A DNA stretch of 50,902 nt from an uncultured Eggerthellaceae bacterium (GCA_910588905.1 CAJURZ010000019.1:1-50902), one strand, 5' to 3'. Positions 24,223 through 32,622 are shown, numbered from the stretch's first letter. Notes: generated from the sequence alone by a model not told the origin. Numbers and translations: made by a program.

Positions 24223-24532
24223 GGAGAAGTATTCCTATCGCGTTTGGTGGTCAGAGGATGAAGGTGCCTATATCGGGACCGTGGCGGAGTTCCCTTCGCT
24301 TTCCCATATCGATGATACCCAGGGAGGCGCATTCTACGGAATAGTGGACCTCGTTGGTAGCGTTTTGGAAGAGATGGCACAAACGGGTGAAGTGGCGCCC
24401 CGGCCGCTGGGGGAGATGAGCTTCAGCGGCACGCTCTCATTGCGCATGACTCCCGAACAGCACAGGCGCGTTGCATTAGAGGCTGCGGAGCAGGGAGTCT
24501 CCATCAACAAGCTGCTCACGAGCAGGATCTAG
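24215..24532 (+). CDS. hicB: HicB family antitoxin
   Basis: A 105-residue HicB: N-terminal partially degraded RNase-H-like fold (YRVWWSEDEGAYIGTVAEFPSLSHIDDT) that binds HicA, and a C-terminal ribbon-helix-helix (SGTLSLRMTPEQHRRVALEAAEQGVSINKLLTSRI) that binds DNA. The ATG at 24215 lies within the end of the hicA frame, the normal arrangement. The gene looks intact, in contrast to its toxin. Confidence 0.9.
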   Translation: MDKEKYSYRVWWSEDEGAYIGTVAEFPSLSHIDDTQGGAFYGIVDLVGSVLEEMAQTGEVAPRPLGEMSFSGTLSLRMTPEQHRRVALEAAEQGVSINKLLTSRI

Positions 24533-24637
24533 CGCTCCCCGTGGTCTGGGGGGGGTCTATCAGCGAAGATGCATCTCCCTTGAGATAACTGCCCGCCTCG
24601 CTCTATCAGCGTAGCTAGGGAATCCTCCCGCCGTCCC

Positions 24638-26002
24638 CTAGTTCTTGAGCGAGTTCAGCGGTGCGGGCATGTGCCCACCCCGATGGGCCAGCACGTCTCC
24701 CGCATAGGGATTCACGGCCATGACGGGGGCACGGCCGAGGAGGCCGCCGAAATCAAGGGTGTCGCCCACGCTCTTGCCAATGGCAGGGATGATGCGCACA
24801 GCCGTGGTCTTGTTGTTGATCATGCCGATGGCTGCTTCGTCGGCGATGATGCCGAAGAGGGTTTCCACGCTGGTGTCCCCCGGCACGGCGATCATATCCA
24901 GGCCCACAGAGCACACGCTGGTCATGGCTTCCAGCTTCGAGAGGCTCAAAGCTCCCATCTCCGCCGCACGGATCATGCCGGCATCCTCAGAAACGGGGAT
25001 GAATGCACCAGACAGGCCGCCTACGGAAGAGGATGCCATGGCACCACCCTTCTTGACGGCGTCATTCAGCATGGCCAAGGCCGCGGTGGTGCCAGGACCG
25101 CCGCATACGCCCACGCCGATGGCTTCCAGGATCTCTGCCACCGAATCATGCTCGGCCGGGGTAGGAGCCAAGGACAGATCCAGGATGCCCTTCTGATAGC
25201 CCAAGCGCGCCGCCGCCTCCCGGGCCATCAGCTCACCCGCGCGGGTGATCTTGAAAGCCGTGGCCTTGATGGCTTCGGCTACCGAAGTGATGTCAGCATC
25301 CTTGGGCATGCCTGCCAGCACGGCACGTACCACACCGGGGCCAGATACCCCCACATTGATGACCTCATCGGCTTCTCCCGAACCATGGAAGGCGCCTGCC
25401 ATGAAGGGGTTATCCTCAACGGCATTGCAGAACACCACCAGCTTACCGGCGCCGATGCAATCCCGGTCTGCCGTGGCTTCGGCAGTGCGCCGGATGATGT
25501 GAGCCATGCGCAGGATGGCATCCATGTTGAGCCCTGCGCGGGTGGAACCGATGTTCACAGAAGAGCAAACGCAGTTGGTCTCAGCCAGGGCTGTGGGGAT
25601 GGATTCCATGAGCTTGATGTCACCCCGAGAAGCCCCTTTTTGCACGAGGGCTGTGAAGCCGCCTACGAAGTCAACGCCCACCTCCGCGGCAGCTTTGTCC
25701 ATGGCAATGGCCACGGGCGTCAGGTCTTCCGCTGACACCGCAGCGCAAATCTCAGCGATGGGCGTCACGGAGATGCGCTTGTTCACGATGGGGATGCCAT
25801 ATTCGCGTTCCAGCTGATCCGCTACGGGCACGAGCCGCTCCGCTGCCGTGCGCATGCGCTCATAGACCTTCGCAGCTACGCGATGGATGTCCGTATCCAC
25901 GCAGCCGCGCAGGTTGAGCCCCAGCGTGATGGTGCGGATGTCCAGGTGCTGCTTGGACACCATGGAAAGCGTCTCGGTGATCTCAGCCGGTGTGAGCTGC
26001 AT
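24638..26002 (-). CDS. PFL family / UPF0210 protein
   Basis: A 454-residue protein of the UPF0210 / PFL family, structurally related to the pyruvate formate-lyase and anaerobic ribonucleotide reductase barrel but of unknown function. Typical blocks seen: LNLRGCVDTDIHRVAAKVYERM, NKRISVTPIAEI, SVNIGSTRAGLNMDAI, GGPGTTAALAMLNDAVKKGGAMASSSVGGLSGAFIPVSEDAGM, and a C-terminal NPYAGDVLAHRGGHMPAPLNSLKN. ATG 26002 follows AAGGAG; GTG 26008 overlaps that site. The family often sits behind a small ACT-domain gene, which is absent here. Divergent from the metallohydrolase at 26129. Confidence 0.92.
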   Translation of the reverse strand: MQLTPAEITETLSMVSKQHLDIRTITLGLNLRGCVDTDIHRVAAKVYERMRTAAERLVPVADQLEREYGIPIVNKRISVTPIAEICAAVSAEDLTPVAIAMDKAAAEVGVDFVGGFTALVQKGASRGDIKLMESIPTALAETNCVCSSVNIGSTRAGLNMDAILRMAHIIRRTAEATADRDCIGAGKLVVFCNAVEDNPFMAGAFHGSGEADEVINVGVSGPGVVRAVLAGMPKDADITSVAEAIKATAFKITRAGELMAREAAARLGYQKGILDLSLAPTPAEHDSVAEILEAIGVGVCGGPGTTAALAMLNDAVKKGGAMASSSVGGLSGAFIPVSEDAGMIRAAEMGALSLSKLEAMTSVCSVGLDMIAVPGDTSVETLFGIIADEAAIGMINNKTTAVRIIPAIGKSVGDTLDFGGLLGRAPVMAVNPYAGDVLAHRGGHMPAPLNSLKN

Positions 26003-26128
26003 GTCCACTCCTTGGGTCTTTGGGGCCTTCTGAAAAGGGTCTTCGAAAGGATAGCAAATATAATGGAGCCCTTAGCGCTGCAGGGCGGATAGGCCCTGAG
26101 CGTTCAACCTGTACGGCTGGGAGGGCTC

Positions 26129-26956
26129 GTGCTTCAGCTTCATGTGATCGCAAGCGGCTCGTCGGGCAACGCGGCCATCGTCCAGGATAGCGCCGCAGGA
26201 ACCGCGTTCCTCATTGATTGCGGCATCTGCAAGCGGGATCTGATCGCTGGTTGCGAAGGTGCGGGGGTGGACCCAGCCAGCCTCACCGACATCCTCATCA
26301 CCCATGACCATTCAGACCACACGAAGGGCTTGGGCGTGGCGGTGCGAGGTCTGGCCAAGCTGGGAGTGCATCTGACCATCCATGCCAGCTCCGCCGTGCG
26401 GGAGGCCAGCAAGCCCTTGGAAGAGGCGCTGGGAGAAGAGGCTGTGGCCTTCAGGCCTTTTCGCGCAGGGGACGCGCTTTCGGTGGGGAGCATGCAGGTC
26501 CATGTGTTCCGCACCTCCCATGATGCAGCGGAGTCCTTCGGGTTCCGCGTGGAAGGCGAAGGGGAGGCGGGGGCTGCGGATGCCTTGGGCTACCTGACGG
26601 ATACCGGGTGCGTAACGCCGGAGGCCCATGATGCCCTTCAGGGTGTGCGGCTGCTAGCGCTGGAGGCGAACCACGACGTGTCCATGCTCCGCGAAGGCCC
26701 GTATCCGTATCTCCTCAAGCAGCGCATCCTGTCTGACAGAGGGCACCTCTCCAATGATCAAGCGACTGCCGAATTGGAGCTGCTGCTGAGCTGCCCGGGC
26801 GCTACCGCGCTCGAACAGGTGGTAGCCATGCATGTTTCCCGAGAGAACAACCTGTATATGCAGGCGCAAGAGGCGTTGGCCTGCGTGCTCATGCAGCATC
26901 AGCACCCCGCCTCTGCATTGGTAGCGAAGCAGAAGACGCCCATCTCCCTCTCCTGA
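26129..26956 (+). CDS. walJ: MBL-fold metallohydrolase, WalJ/YycJ type
   Basis: A 275-residue metallo-beta-lactamase-fold protein. The metal motif THDHSDH (His59, His61, Asp63, His64) follows DILI, a further His is in FRTSHDA, an Asp in LTDTG and a His in ANHD; the N-terminus VIASGSSGNAAIVQD is characteristic of the YycJ/WalJ exonuclease-like group. Start GTG 26129 follows GGGAGGG. A TATAAT at 26059-26064 may be its -10, with no clear -35. In Firmicutes walJ belongs to the walRK operon; here it stands alone before the dcw cluster, so the symbol is given with reserve. Confidence 0.82.
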   Translation: MLQLHVIASGSSGNAAIVQDSAAGTAFLIDCGICKRDLIAGCEGAGVDPASLTDILITHDHSDHTKGLGVAVRGLAKLGVHLTIHASSAVREASKPLEEALGEEAVAFRPFRAGDALSVGSMQVHVFRTSHDAAESFGFRVEGEGEAGAADALGYLTDTGCVTPEAHDALQGVRLLALEANHDVSMLREGPYPYLLKQRILSDRGHLSNDQATAELELLLSCPGATALEQVVAMHVSRENNLYMQAQEALACVLMQHQHPASALVAKQKTPISLS

Positions 26957-27081
26957 GGCACGTACTCTGCGAAACGCCGAGAGCCTTTCGCGGAAATTCC
27001 CTTGAACTATCACATTTCGCCCATGTCGTGGCCGTGAGATGCAACCCTACAACATCTTGTGATTCTTGCTCCAAAATCAAC

Positions 27082-27093
27082 GAACAAACGTTC
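27082..27093. promoter_or_regulatory. LexA-type SOS box upstream of the dcw promoter
   Basis: GAAC-AAAC-GTTC, flanked as CGAACAAACGTTCT, is an exact match to the Gram-positive LexA consensus GAAC-N4-GTTC. It lies 42 nt upstream of the mraZ -35. Its use by LexA is inferred. Confidence 0.5.
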
Positions 27094-27134
27094 TCTAACT
27101 GGGAACTCTTTGGCATTCGTGCAGAGCTGTGGTG

Positions 27135-27163
27135 TTGCAAAGTGGGGCGAAGTGGCATAAGAT
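27135..27163 (+). promoter_or_regulatory. promoter of the dcw cluster (mraZ)
   Basis: TTGCAA (27135-27140), exactly 17 nt, TAAGAT (27158-27163). The start would fall near 27170, leaving a leader of about 80 nt before mraZ. Confidence 0.7.
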
Positions 27164-27168
27164 GCACC
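27139..27168 (+). promoter_or_regulatory. MraZ-type tandem boxes within the mraZ promoter
   Basis: Three 10-bp units in phase: AAAGTGGGGC, GAAGTGGCAT, AAGATGCACC. The first two match the AAAGTG-G type repeats known as MraZ sites in other bacteria, and they occupy the spacer and -10, so bound MraZ would block its own promoter. Confidence 0.6.
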
Positions 27169-27251
27169 GCACGGATGGAACTTTGTGGGTTTCGAAACGC
27201 ACCAGTCAACGAATGATCGAAACACCACAGAACGCAGATCGGGGATAGGCC

Positions 27252-27740
27252 TTGGCCAAGGAAAAGGAAGTGGAGGAGCAGAGAACGGGCGCTCAGGCGT
27301 TCGACCTGTTCGGTGAGTTCCGCTTCAAGGTAGATTCCAAGGGCCGTGTGGCTGTTCCCGCGGAATTCCGCAAAGTTCTGGCCGCAGACCTCGTCGTGTC
27401 CAGGGAGCTCACAGACAAGTGCTTGTACGTCTTCCGCCCGGATACCTTCAACGAATGGGTTGAGGGGTTGTTCGAGGACAAGTTCGGAGGCTTCAAGTCC
27501 TCCGATCGCCGTCAGGTGAAGATGCGCACGATGTTGAAGTCCCGCGCCAAGCGCGAGGAAGTGGATTCCTCTGGTCGCGTCATGCTGAACCAGCAGGCCC
27601 GTGAGGCTGTCGGCATCACGAAAGAAGTGGTGCTCGTTGGCAACGTGGGCTACTTCGAGGTCTGGGATGCAGAAGCCTACGATAAGGAGTTCGGAGACAT
27701 AGACCTCGGGTTCTTCTATGACGAAGAGCCGGAAGGTTAA
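27252..27740 (+). CDS. mraZ: transcriptional regulator MraZ
   Basis: A 162-residue MraZ, a ring-forming DNA-binding protein that represses its own dcw operon. Two AbrB-like domains are visible: FRFKVDSKGRVAVPAEFRKVL (22-45) and KREEVDSSGRVMLNQQAREAVG (about 97-118), each with the D-x-GR signature. The start is TTG 27252 with GGGGAT upstream. An N-terminal extension of about 18 residues and an acidic C-terminus make it slightly longer than the 143 residues common elsewhere. It is the first gene of the cluster; rsmH follows. Confidence 0.96.
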   Translation: MAKEKEVEEQRTGAQAFDLFGEFRFKVDSKGRVAVPAEFRKVLAADLVVSRELTDKCLYVFRPDTFNEWVEGLFEDKFGGFKSSDRRQVKMRTMLKSRAKREEVDSSGRVMLNQQAREAVGITKEVVLVGNVGYFEVWDAEAYDKEFGDIDLGFFYDEEPEG

Positions 27741-27781
27741 AGGCTCCCGTCTCCTTGGATAGCTTCAGCAGCCCGCGCACT

Positions 27782-28756
27782 ATGACAAGCGAATATCGGC
27801 ATATCCCAGTCCTGCTCGACGAATGCATGGAGGGACTCGCTCTCCGCGAAGGGGAGGTGTTCGTTGATGCGACCCTCGGTGGAGCAGGGCATTCGGTGGC
27901 AGCAGCCAAGAGGCTTGGTAGCTCGGGTCTGCTCATCGGCATCGATCAGGATGCCATGGCCCAAGCAGAGGCGCGCAAGCGCCTGGAAGCCCTTCCCGAA
28001 GAGGACAGGCCTGATCTTCTGCTCTTGAAGGGCAACTTCGGCGGTTTCGACGAATTGCTCCTCCAGGCTGAGATCCCCGGCGTGAATGCTGTGCTCTTCG
28101 ACCTTGGCGTCTCGTCACCCCAGATAGACCTTCCCGCTCGTGGCTTCTCCTTCAAGGAGGATGCCCCCCTCGACATGCGTATGGATCCGGGTCAACAGAC
28201 CATAACCGCAGCAGAGATCATCAACACCGCAAACGAAGCCGATCTCACTCGGATCCTACGCTCTAACTCGGATGAGAGGTGGGCGAGCCGCATCGCGTCA
28301 TTCATCGTGGCCGCCAGGGATGGTTCGCCGATCACCACCTCAAGCCAATTGGTGGAGATCATCAAGGCGGCCATTCCGGCATCGGCCCGGAGATCTGGCG
28401 GTCATCCCGCCAAGCGTACCTTCCAGGCGCTGCGCATGGAGGTCAATCAGGAACGTCAGGTGCTCCAGCGCGGTCTGGAGGCAGCCATCCGTTGGCTGTT
28501 GCCGGGCGGTCGCATTTGCGTGATCAGCTATCACTCCATAGAGGATCGCATCGTCAAGGAGACCTTCGGCGCTTTCGCGAACCGCTGCACCTGTCCGCCA
28601 GACCTTCCCGTCTGCGCCTGTGGGAGATGCCCGATGCTCGAGGTGAGAACGCGCAAGCCCATCCTGCCCACTCCGGCAGAGGTGGAGCGCAATCCCCGAG
28701 CGCGCAGCGCCAAGCTGCGCGTCGCTTGCAGGCTCTCAGAAGAGCCCGCGCACTGA
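27782..28756 (+). CDS. rsmH: 16S rRNA (cytosine-N4)-methyltransferase RsmH
   Basis: A 324-residue SAM-dependent methyltransferase that modifies C1402 of 16S rRNA (E. coli numbering). It opens EYRHIPVLLDECMEGL, has the SAM loop DATLGGAGHS, and the family blocks DLGVSSPQIDLPARGFSF, PLDMRMD, AKRTFQALRMEVN and GGRICVISYHSIEDRIVK, plus a Cys-rich insert (CTCPPDLPVCACGRCP) that looks like a zinc site. ATG 27782 fits the family start; TTG 27755 is an alternative. Second gene of the dcw cluster. Confidence 0.95.
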   Translation: MTSEYRHIPVLLDECMEGLALREGEVFVDATLGGAGHSVAAAKRLGSSGLLIGIDQDAMAQAEARKRLEALPEEDRPDLLLLKGNFGGFDELLLQAEIPGVNAVLFDLGVSSPQIDLPARGFSFKEDAPLDMRMDPGQQTITAAEIINTANEADLTRILRSNSDERWASRIASFIVAARDGSPITTSSQLVEIIKAAIPASARRSGGHPAKRTFQALRMEVNQERQVLQRGLEAAIRWLLPGGRICVISYHSIEDRIVKETFGAFANRCTCPPDLPVCACGRCPMLEVRTRKPILPTPAEVERNPRARSAKLRVACRLSEEPAH

Positions 28757-28787
28757 GAAGAGACCACTGCAACTGAGGATAGACGGT

Positions 28788-29327
28788 TTGAGTCAGCGCC
28801 CTGCATACAACTACGGCTCCACCGCCCGCAAGCTGGACCGTACCCTTGAAGCACCACGTCACGGCATCGAGGTGATGCCTGGTGGTGCGCGCCAGGAGCG
28901 TGCCGCCTCAAGCGGCGCCATCCTCTTCGCTAAGCTCTTGATCGCCTTCATCGTGGCCTTCGCGGCCATCGGATGCGTGCGCATCACGCTTTCCTCCGCT
29001 ACCGTTGCCACGGCCATGGAGGCTCGCCAGATTGACAGTCAGATCAGCGATGCCCGTGAGGTGGGTAACGAGCTGGAGGTGGCCCAGGCGTCTTTGGCGA
29101 ACCCTACTCGGGTGAAGCGTGACGCTATCGCAGGGGGCATGCGCAGCCCGGCGAAGGCATCGTTCATCGACATCTCGGGAGATGTGGTCGTTCGCGACGA
29201 CGATGGCCGTCTCTCCCTTTCGGGAACGATGGAGGCCGTTGCCGAGCAGGCAGTTGCCTCATCAGATGAGGGCGCTCGTGCAGCTGACGCAGCTCAGAGC
29301 CCTGTTACCGGCAAGGCGGCTGAGTAG
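28788..29327 (+). CDS. ftsL: FtsL-like cell division protein
   Basis: A 179-residue single-pass protein between rsmH and ftsI, the position of ftsL. Cytoplasmic N-terminus (1-42), TM helix at about 45-67 (LFAKLLIAFIVAFAAIGCVRITL), then a short heptad-like segment (MEARQIDSQISDAREVGNELEVAQ) as expected for the FtsL coiled coil, and a long Ala-rich tail of about 80 residues, which is more than usual. Start TTG 28788. FtsL bridges FtsQ and the FtsW/FtsI synthase. Assigned mainly by topology and position, since FtsL diverges quickly. Confidence 0.75.
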   Translation: MSQRPAYNYGSTARKLDRTLEAPRHGIEVMPGGARQERAASSGAILFAKLLIAFIVAFAAIGCVRITLSSATVATAMEARQIDSQISDAREVGNELEVAQASLANPTRVKRDAIAGGMRSPAKASFIDISGDVVVRDDDGRLSLSGTMEAVAEQAVASSDEGARAADAAQSPVTGKAAE

Positions 29328-29330
29328 CCT

Positions 29331-31097
29331 GTGGCAGACAACGGGCGCTGGGGCAAGGACCCGGCTAACAGGGGAGCGCAGGCGGCTTCGAGCATCGGCT
29401 CGGCCCTGACTGGGCTCATGGAGAGCGAATCAGGGCGTAAAGCCTCGGCCACTTCGCGTCCTATGCGCTATGTGCGCATCCTCTTTTTGGTCATCGCTGC
29501 CATCTTCCTCTTGCGCTTGGTGTATCTCCAGGTGATCGTGGCTCCTCACTATACGGCCATGGCCGAGGAGAGCCGCACCATCAACTTCCCGGTCACACCG
29601 AAGCGAGGGACCATCTATGACCGCAACGGCCAGGTGCTGGCCGTGAGCGTTGACTGCACCACGATCTATTGCAACCCCTCTGAAGTGACGAATCCGCGCC
29701 ATGAGGCGGAGATGCTGGCCATGGTCTTGGAAGAGGACGCGCCCTACTATGAGACGCTCCTTTCGCGGGAGCCGAGCACGTTCGTCTATATCGAGCGTCA
29801 GGCTGACCTGGAGAAGGCTCAGCGCATCAAAGAGATGGAGCTGCCGGGCATCTACTTCATCGCCGATTCGCGACGCGAATACCCCAACGGGGGCGTGGGT
29901 GGTCAGGTCATCGGCGTGTGCGATGTTGACGGCAACGGCATCACCGGGCTTGAGCTGCAATATGAGGAGATCCTCCGGGGTACGCCGGGGAAGTATTCCG
30001 CTGAGCGAGGTGAGAAGGGGGCGCCCATTCCAGGCGGTGTCCACGAAGATACCCCCGCCAAAGACGGCGAGGACATCATGGTCTCGCTGGATATCCGCCT
30101 TCAGACCAAGATGGAGGAGGCTTTGGAGGAGGGCGTGCTCTCCTATGAGGGCAAGCAGGGCTCTTCGGTGGTCATCGACGGAGACACCGGTGAGATCTAC
30201 GCCATCTGCTCATATCCCTATCTTGATCCCACGGACCGTGAGCACTCCATGATCGGTTCGGACAACCTGACGGCTATCACCCAGGCCTTCGAGCCGGGAT
30301 CCATCTTCAAGACGGTATCTGCGCTGACGGTCCTGAGTGAGCGCGACCTGGAGCCGGAGGATGTTCTGTTCTGCCCTTCAGGCTTGGAAGCTGACGAATA
30401 CGTCATCACTGACGCCCATGAACGCCCTGATGTGGATATGACCTTCGCGGAGATCCTGAACCAGTCATCCAACGTAGGCATCTCCTTGGCTACCGAGAAG
30501 GCCGGGTTCGACAAGCTCAATGCCATGATCGAACGGCTCAAGATCACCGAGAAGACCGGCGTGGACTATCCTGGCGAGGCCCAAGCGACCATGCCGGATT
30601 TCAACGAGTGGGCCTATGTGACCGGCTGCAACATCTCCTTCGGTCAGGGGCTCACGGCCTCCCCGCTCACCATGGCTCGCTTCTACGGCATGGTGGCCGC
30701 CGATGGCCTGCTCTGCACCCCGCACTTCCTCATCTCCAAGCCCCAGACAGGCGAATGGGTGGAATACGAGAGCGAACAGGTGATAGATGACCAAGTGGCC
30801 CTCGACAAGCTCAAGGGCATGCTCAAGGGCGTGGTCCAAAGCGGCACGGGTACGGATGCAGCCATTGAGGACTACGAGGTAGCTGGCAAGACCTCCACCG
30901 CCGAGATCGCGGAGAACGGCGGTTACGCTGAGAGCTGCTATAACCTCTGCTTCGCTGGCTTCATAGACAACTCCAACTCCAACCTGGCCTGCTTCGTTTC
31001 GGCCAATAACATCAACTACGAAGGCAGGATGGCCTCGGTCTTTCACGATATAATGTTGGAAGCCATCGACTTGTACAATATCGTCCCCGTCAAGTAG
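29331..31097 (+). CDS. ftsI: septal peptidoglycan transpeptidase FtsI (class B PBP)
   Basis: A 588-residue class B penicillin-binding protein. One TM helix at about 43-65, a pedestal domain starting FPVTPKRGTIYDRNGQVLA, and the transpeptidase domain with Ser324-x-x-Lys327 (PGSIFK), Ser-Ser-Asn at 379-381 and a third motif Lys520-Thr-Ser in GKTSTAE where most family members have KTG. No PASTA domain. Start GTG 29331, 3 nt after ftsL; murE follows after 10 nt. It works with FtsW in septal wall synthesis and is a beta-lactam target. Confidence 0.95.
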   Translation: MADNGRWGKDPANRGAQAASSIGSALTGLMESESGRKASATSRPMRYVRILFLVIAAIFLLRLVYLQVIVAPHYTAMAEESRTINFPVTPKRGTIYDRNGQVLAVSVDCTTIYCNPSEVTNPRHEAEMLAMVLEEDAPYYETLLSREPSTFVYIERQADLEKAQRIKEMELPGIYFIADSRREYPNGGVGGQVIGVCDVDGNGITGLELQYEEILRGTPGKYSAERGEKGAPIPGGVHEDTPAKDGEDIMVSLDIRLQTKMEEALEEGVLSYEGKQGSSVVIDGDTGEIYAICSYPYLDPTDREHSMIGSDNLTAITQAFEPGSIFKTVSALTVLSERDLEPEDVLFCPSGLEADEYVITDAHERPDVDMTFAEILNQSSNVGISLATEKAGFDKLNAMIERLKITEKTGVDYPGEAQATMPDFNEWAYVTGCNISFGQGLTASPLTMARFYGMVAADGLLCTPHFLISKPQTGEWVEYESEQVIDDQVALDKLKGMLKGVVQSGTGTDAAIEDYEVAGKTSTAEIAENGGYAESCYNLCFAGFIDNSNSNLACFVSANNINYEGRMASVFHDIMLEAIDLYNIVPVK

Positions 31098-31107
31098 GGG
31101 CCACACC

Positions 31108-32622
31108 ATGCCCATCACCTGTGCCGACATATTCGCGAACATCGAACACGAGGTCATAGGGGATTCCCTTGCACCGATAAGCGGCATCGCCTTCGATAGC
31201 CGGATGGTGCAACCCGGAGATGCCTTCTTCTGCGTCGTGGGCACCGAATCCGATGGGCATGCCTTCGCTCAAGCCGCTGTAGATGCAGGAGCTTCGGTGA
31301 TCGTCTGCCAGCACCAGCCTGAACTGGCTGATCCCCATACGGTGACCCAGGTGCATGTGGAGGACGCCCGGCGTGCTCTAGCTGAAGCCGCTGCCGCCTT
31401 CTATGGGTACCCTTCCCAAGGGATGGATGTCATCGGAGTGACGGGTACCAACGGCAAGACTACTGTCACCTATCTCATAGAAGCTATGCTCCAGGCTGCG
31501 CACCATCCCTGTGGCGTGATCGGCACCTGTGGCTCTCGGGCCTGCGGGAATCCCATTCCTAGCCTGCACACCACGCCCGAGTCGGCGGACCTGCAGCGCA
31601 TCTTGGCCCTCATGCGCAACGCAGGCTGTCAGGCGGTAGCCATGGAGGTTTCCTCCCATGCCCTGAGCCTGGGGCGGCCGTGGGCTACTCGCTTCGCTGT
31701 CACGGCGTTCACGAACATCACCCATGACCATCTGGATTACCACCATACCTTGGAGGAGTATTTCGAAGCGAAGAAGCTCCTGTTCTCGGAAGAGTACCCT
31801 GCTATCCGCGTCATATCCACGTTGGGCGAAGGCGGACGGGCTCTGGAGGCGGCCTGCCGAGAGGCGGGGGACGAGGTCATCGCGGTAGGGGAGCGGCCGG
31901 AGGATGATATTCGGCTCGTCTCTTCCCAGCGCGTGGGGGGTGCTGCTCAGCTCACCCTTCAGCTCTCGGGGCGTTTCGCACCGGTTGGGCAGCTCGTCAT
32001 CACCCATAGCCTCTTGGGCAGCTTCAATACGGAGAACATCTTGGTGGCATTGGGTTGCGTGCTGGCTTTGGGCGTGGATGCGCATCAGGCTGCAGCGGCT
32101 CTGGCTGAGGCCTCCGCGCCTCCAGGACGCATGCAGCAGGCTGTGGTCAAGCCTGACCTCGGCTTCGCGGTCTATGTAGACTACGCTCACACCCCTGATG
32201 CCCTTGAGAAGGTCATCCTCTCTGCCAGGGAGGCGGCTTCCGGTCGGGTAGCCCTGGTCTTCGGTTGCGAAGGGGACAGGGACCGTCTGAAGCGGCCGGA
32301 AATGGCCCAGGCTGCGCTCTTGGCTGATGACGTCTTCCTCACCAATGACAACGCCCACGGGGAGCGGGTGAGCGCCGTTATCGAAGAAGTGCGGGCTGCT
32401 CTTCCGGCTGATGATGAGCGCATCCGCACCATCCCCGATAGGAAGGCCGCCATCCGCGCTGCCATCGATCATGCTGCACCAGGGGATATCGTTCTCATCT
32501 GCGGTCGTGGTCATGAGGATAAGATGATGTTCGGTGCTGATACGGTGCACTTCGACGATCGAGAAGAGGCGCGCTATGCTCTGCTCATGCGCGCGGTCAT
32601 GGATGGAGTTGAGACGCGATGA
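31108..32622 (+). CDS. murE: UDP-MurNAc-tripeptide synthetase MurE
   Basis: A 504-residue Mur ligase adding the third (diamino acid) residue to UDP-MurNAc-L-Ala-D-Glu. ATP loop GVTGTNGKTT at 110-119, the carbamoyl-lysine region and TNITHDHLDYH are present, and the C-terminal domain has VFGCEGDRDRLKRPEM. The amino-acid-selecting motif, DNPR in meso-diaminopimelate enzymes, reads Asp414-Asn-Ala-His417 followed by GE, so the substrate may be L-Lys or L-Orn instead (inference). Its stop overlaps the murF start as ATGA. Confidence 0.94.
   Translation: MPITCADIFANIEHEVIGDSLAPISGIAFDSRMVQPGDAFFCVVGTESDGHAFAQAAVDAGASVIVCQHQPELADPHTVTQVHVEDARRALAEAAAAFYGYPSQGMDVIGVTGTNGKTTVTYLIEAMLQAAHHPCGVIGTCGSRACGNPIPSLHTTPESADLQRILALMRNAGCQAVAMEVSSHALSLGRPWATRFAVTAFTNITHDHLDYHHTLEEYFEAKKLLFSEEYPAIRVISTLGEGGRALEAACREAGDEVIAVGERPEDDIRLVSSQRVGGAAQLTLQLSGRFAPVGQLVITHSLLGSFNTENILVALGCVLALGVDAHQAAAALAEASAPPGRMQQAVVKPDLGFAVYVDYAHTPDALEKVILSAREAASGRVALVFGCEGDRDRLKRPEMAQAALLADDVFLTNDNAHGERVSAVIEEVRAALPADDERIRTIPDRKAAIRAAIDHAAPGDIVLICGRGHEDKMMFGADTVHFDDREEARYALLMRAVMDGVETR

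Noticed and set aside
26957..27251. Possible small gene on the minus strand (72 residues) upstream of mraZ
   Set aside because: No ribosome site or similarity; the region is explained by promoter and regulatory sites.
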